Below the pieces are notes generated by a model, which was not told the origin of the DNA, ran no database searches, and worked only from the letters and a program-made list of their open reading frames with translations. From Impatiens glandulifera (taxonomy: Eukaryota > Streptophyta > Magnoliopsida > Ericales > Balsaminaceae): a stretch of DNA of 64,000 nucleotides. Position 1 is the first letter of the stretch; each line of letters starts with the position of its first letter. Below, piece by piece: positions 60,067 through 64,000 of this stretch. The translations under genes and the position numbers were made by a program. The stretch is from positions 8,791,505 to 8,855,504 of the forward strand of contig NC_061862.1 of the NCBI RefSeq assembly GCF_907164915.1, read 5' to 3'.

Positions 60067-60913
60067 TAGAGTTCTTTATATATATACATAGTAGCATGTT
60101 GTTTTGAAATAATAGTTGGTGAAATAAAAAAGAAAAAAATGAGGATAATTATTAGCTCTGGTTTGTTTGTACTTTTAATAATAATTATTAAAATATATTT
60201 GAATTTCTTTTAAATATAATTGATAACTGATATTATTTAACTTTTATTTTCATAAAATGAAATAACATTTCGTAAATATTTTCGATCAATAAAATTAATT
60301 TTAGGAAAATAGAATTCTAGGTTATTTTCAATCTGAGTATGAACTAGTAATGTCAAATATCTTTCCTTATAGAGCTCGTTTTTCATATATTTTGGGTTTG
60401 GTTCAATATCCGACATAGGATTGGGACAATGCAATTTTATATTTTGTGGCCCCAAAAAATTATAAATAAATTTTTTTAAATTTTAAATTTTTTTTTTAAA
60501 AATTTTTTAATTAATAATTATAATTTTTTTTAATGAAGAATATATATATCCGAATTAAATATATAACAACAATATTTCATATATAAAACATTTCAGAATA
60601 TATATCAAAAATATTAATATAATAAATTTTAAATGAAAAAAATACAATAATAATTAACCAAACACATATGGTTCTAAAAAAAATATGAAAACATACTTCT
60701 CTAGGCAAAATTTTCAACAAATAACTGAATAAGTAACATCGTTAACTCAAAAGATGATTGTTGTTATGAATTTTTGTAAACTTGAAAAAATAATTAAAAA
60801 ATTATTTGTAAATTTGAAGTTTGATAGAATCATATCAGAAGAAGTTAAAAAATATAAAATAGAAAATGATGGTTGAGATTTAGAGTTAGACTTAGAAACT
60901 TAGAATAGAAAAT
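60067..60913. other. AT-rich intergenic, includes dispersed repeat copy 3
   Basis: 60090-60270 resembles the dispersed repeat of 9775-9980 and 30125-30320 ('gaaataatagtt', 'gtttgtttgtacttttaata', 'aaataacattt'). Nothing else recognised. Confidence 0.45.
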
Positions 60914-61321
60914 GATGCGTAAAATATAATTAATATTTATATATAATATAAAATGAAACGAGATATAAACGAGTAAAAATATAAAAAAAAAGTAGAAAGA
61001 GATAAATAAAAAGTTATACATATAATATTTATTTAATATGAAAAAATAAAAAATTAAAAAATATTAATAATATAATATAATATAATATAACTATTTTATA
61101 AAAAAATTAAAGGTATAAAATGATGCGTAAAATATAATTAATATTTATATATAATATAAAATGAAACGAGATATAAACGAGTAAAAATAAAAAAAAAAAA
61201 AAAAGTAGAAAGAGATAAATAAAAAGTTATACATATAATATTTATTTAATATGAAAAAATAAAAAAATAAATAATATTAATAATATAATATAATATAACT
61301 ATTTTATAAAAAAATTAAGGG
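60914..61321. repeat. 208-bp tandem duplication
   Basis: 'gatgcgtaaaatataattaa' at 60914 and again at 61122; the two 208-bp copies are nearly identical, differing mainly in A-run lengths. Confidence 0.92.
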
Positions 61322-61958
61322 CGTATAAAATTGGGGCATATGTTACCTTACTCAAGATGATCATGGTTCCATATTAGCTTTTAAGGATTTTTGTTTCAAT
61401 TATTATTTTTAAATAAGAAATAAATTATTTAAATTTTAAATTTGTTAAATTAGTTTAATGCAAAATTTTATTTAAATTTAATTTATTTAAAAATAAAGTA
61501 AGAATATTTTAATTAATAAAATTAATAATTAAAATATATGATGTAACATAATTTTCTTTATAAAAAATTATGTAAAATCTTTAAATATTTACATCAAATG
61601 AGCTCCAACTCAAGTGCTAGTATTTCTCAATTAAAATATTTTTATTTTATTAAATTTAAATTATAAATATAAAAGTTATAATTTATTTTAGAAAATCACA
61701 AATGATCTACTTTTTATTTTATCAAATAACAAATTTTTAACCCATATAAGAAAAAAAAAGAAAACACCAAAATGCTATAAACTTATTATTTTAATTTAAT
61801 TCAGAGTTAGTTTGATTTAACTTACACTCAGCTTATTAAACTCAACTTATTTATTTTGTTGTAGGCCTGATTCTATTATAATTATTAAACATATAAAAGG
61901 CAGCATTTAAAGAAAAATTAGACATATAAGAAAATATTTTTTAGATTTTATATTTTAT
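61322..61958. other. AT-rich intergenic sequence
   Basis: Nothing recognised on either strand. Confidence 0.5.
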
Positions 61959-62990
61959 CACTACAAAAAAATACTAATTTTACGACGTTATTAAGCGATA
62001 AAAATATATGTAAAAAATTAGTGACACAATTTACAACTTATTTCATGACAAATATTATAATTCATCACAAAAAATATTTATGATGGAAAATACTGTTACA
62101 AAATATTTCGATAGTAATTTTTATCTATAAATTTATTGAAATCGATTAGATAGAAATTACGTTGAAATATTTCAACAAATTATTCCATGAAATCACTAGT
62201 AAATGTTATCACGATTTTGTTTCGTCGAAATATGAGATATGAGATATAATTTCGATAATTTTTATATTTTGTCAAAATATGAGATACAACTTCGACGATA
62301 TTTACAATGTGTCAAAATATGAGATACAATTTCGACGATTTTTAGAATTTGTCGAAATATGTAAAGACGTTTTTTTATTTTGTCAAAATATGAGACACAG
62401 TTTTGTCGATTTTTAAAATTTGTCGAAATATGATATATACTTTCAACGATTTTTATATTTCATTGAAATATGAGATACAGTTTCGACGATTTTTACGATT
62501 TGTTGAAATATGAGATATAGTTTAGACGATTTTTATAATTTATCGAAACATGAGATACAGTTTCGATGATTCTTACAATTAGTCGAAATATGAGATATAA
62601 TTTCGACGATTTTTAAAATATGTCGAAATATGATAATACAATTTCGATGATTTTTACAATGTGTCGAAATATGTAAAGTTTCAATGGTTTCATTATTTGT
62701 CAAAAATATAGTTTTGATGATTTTTATATTTTGTCAAATATGAGATAATTTCGACGATTTTTATAATTTATCGAAATATGAGAAATATAGTTTCGATGAT
62801 TTTATATTTGGTCAAATATGAGATTTAGTTTCGACAGATTTTTAAAATTTGTCAAAATCTAAGACACAGTTTTGATGATTTTATTATTTGTCGAAAATAT
62901 AGTTTCGATTTTTATATTTATCAAAATATGATATATAACTTCGACAATTTGTAAAATGTATCGAAGAGACAGTTACGATTAATGTAAATG
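61959..62990 (+). mobile_element. CACTA-type end with subterminal array, third family
   Basis: CACTACAAAAAAATACTAAT is a classic CACTA terminus. From about 62090 a degenerate array of units of about 45-50 bp follows (variants of 'gtcgaaatatgagatacaat' and 'ttcgacgatttttaaaattt'), about 15 units. No opposite end is seen before 63000, so this is either a truncated element or one that continues outside the window. Confidence 0.65.
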
Positions 62991-63039
62991 TGGAAATATG
63001 AGATAAAGTATAAAAATATAATTAATGAATATTAAATTA

Positions 63040-64000
63040 ATTACAATGCATACAGAGGAAAATTTGACGAAATGACCTTAAAGATGCATGTATTTGCATT
63101 CGTGGTCACCCAATAATTTAAATTGATCTAGTGACCACTTTATTTTTTTCGGACGAAAATACCCTTTTTACGTCATGTGAAGAAACTTCGCGTTTCGCGA
63201 AGTGAATTAGGTTTTGTATAAATACTCAAAAATTTTCATTTCCTTCATTTCTTTTCTCTCTCTTTCTCTCTTCTCTCTTTTCTCACGATGGCACGGCGAC
63301 GACGACGGAACCTTAACCCTAAACGAACACATTATATAGATCGATGACGAAAACTCGTTCTAATATCAGGCGATTGGGTCGATTTATGTTATTATTTCCA
63401 TATGTTCATCTTTAAACCCTAAATCATTAGGTTTTCTTATTGTTCATCTTGGTTGTTCATCTTTTCGATGATGATGTTTTCAGTTGATGATGCTCTAATT
63501 CAGTTTAATTTCAGGGTAGATTTATTTGATTCTCACGACTGACCTTCCCATTATGCGAAGGGCTTCCCGTTACGCGAAGGGCTTCTCGTTTTGGACATGA
63601 ACCTCGTTTTGTGAACAAAAACCTTATTGAGGTAATTTATTAGATAACTATATGAAGTATCGAGATTGTATTTTTGAGTTGGAATCAGAAATGTGAGTTA
63701 ACTTAGGGTTTTAGTAAGCATTCAATTGAGATATCTGAGTTAATTATTGTAAATTATATAGGTAAAATTGTACTTATATGAAATCTATAACTAAGCCCTT
63801 AAGAAGATTTGAAATTGACTGGAGTATAGTTACTTATTTACCACAAACAATAATGTTTCTTCAACCTTTTTGATTCAGTTAGTGCAATAGGATTAGAACT
63901 AGGGTTTGTTTGCATCTCTCATTAATGAAGAATCATTTTCTTTTGATATGTATCTAAAGAGGTGGATTTGAATCAACTATCGAAAATAATATGGAGATTT
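63040..64000 (+). other. Possible MULE end or gene promoter and leader
   Basis: From 63057 'ggaaaatttgacgaaatgac' resembles the terminal repeats of some plant MULEs. A TATA box (TGTATAAATACTC, about 63217) is followed by a long C/T-rich leader and an ATG at 63288 that opens a 19-codon frame rich in Arg (MARRRRRNLNPK) before a stop. 'gcgaag' motifs recur (63190-63205, 63557-63585). No long frame follows within the window; exons could lie beyond it. Confidence 0.35.

Overview
This is a nuclear window from a flowering plant, probably a eudicot. It is AT-rich, genes are sparse, introns are GT-AG, and Copia, Gypsy-like, LINE-L1, CACTA, MULE, hAT-like and MITE sequences are nested in one another. 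The species cannot be named from this sequence. The only host gene that looks complete is an intronless polygalacturonase-inhibiting-protein (PGIP) type LRR gene at 11259-12260. A paralogue at 27577 is cut off just after its signal peptide.

Layout: 1-5600 holds a Copia-like LTR piece on the minus strand, an hAT-like non-autonomous element and an LTR-like block with a TATA box. 6230-7430 is duplicated at 25735-27040, and the second copy carries a MITE whose empty site survives in the first. 7433-8056 is a broken Copia RT fragment running into an (AT)n tract. 14239-25199 is an apparently complete CACTA (En/Spm) element, 'element 1', flanked by the 3-bp target duplication CGA. It encodes a TNPD-like transposase (3 coding exons), a TNPA/Transposase_24-like protein (6 exons) and a third small gene for a 98-aa coiled-coil protein. 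25200-33470 is AT-rich with a perfect-TSD MULE foldback.

33475-51583 is the most complicated part. CACTA-type ends of a second family ('CCGTTACTGAT' subterminal repeats) bracket exon fragments of two unrelated host genes. One is an APD-type RING E3 ligase gene that lacks its RING; the other is unidentified. This resembles an old Pack-CACTA. Into it inserted 'element 2', a relative of element 1 in opposite orientation with both large genes broken. A later 12.7-kb inversion (34640-47334), with one breakpoint inside element 2 and the other in an APD exon, separated the element's 5' tip from its body. The TSD (GCA / inverted TGC) still fits this history.

51830-60066 is an L1 fragment, then an old Copia gag-pre-integrase/integrase fragment split by a young LTR retrotransposon (53603-59418) that lost the first 65 bp of its 5' LTR. 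60070-64000 holds a 208-bp tandem duplication, the end of a third CACTA family with a subterminal array, and the start of what may be a MULE or gene promoter.

The main theme is the element 1/element 2 pair. Both share hairpin-rich subterminal arrays, two regular transposition genes and a conserved mini-gene that looks like the two ends of the TNPA-like protein joined without its middle domain. In element 2 the large genes have decayed but the mini-gene is still open.
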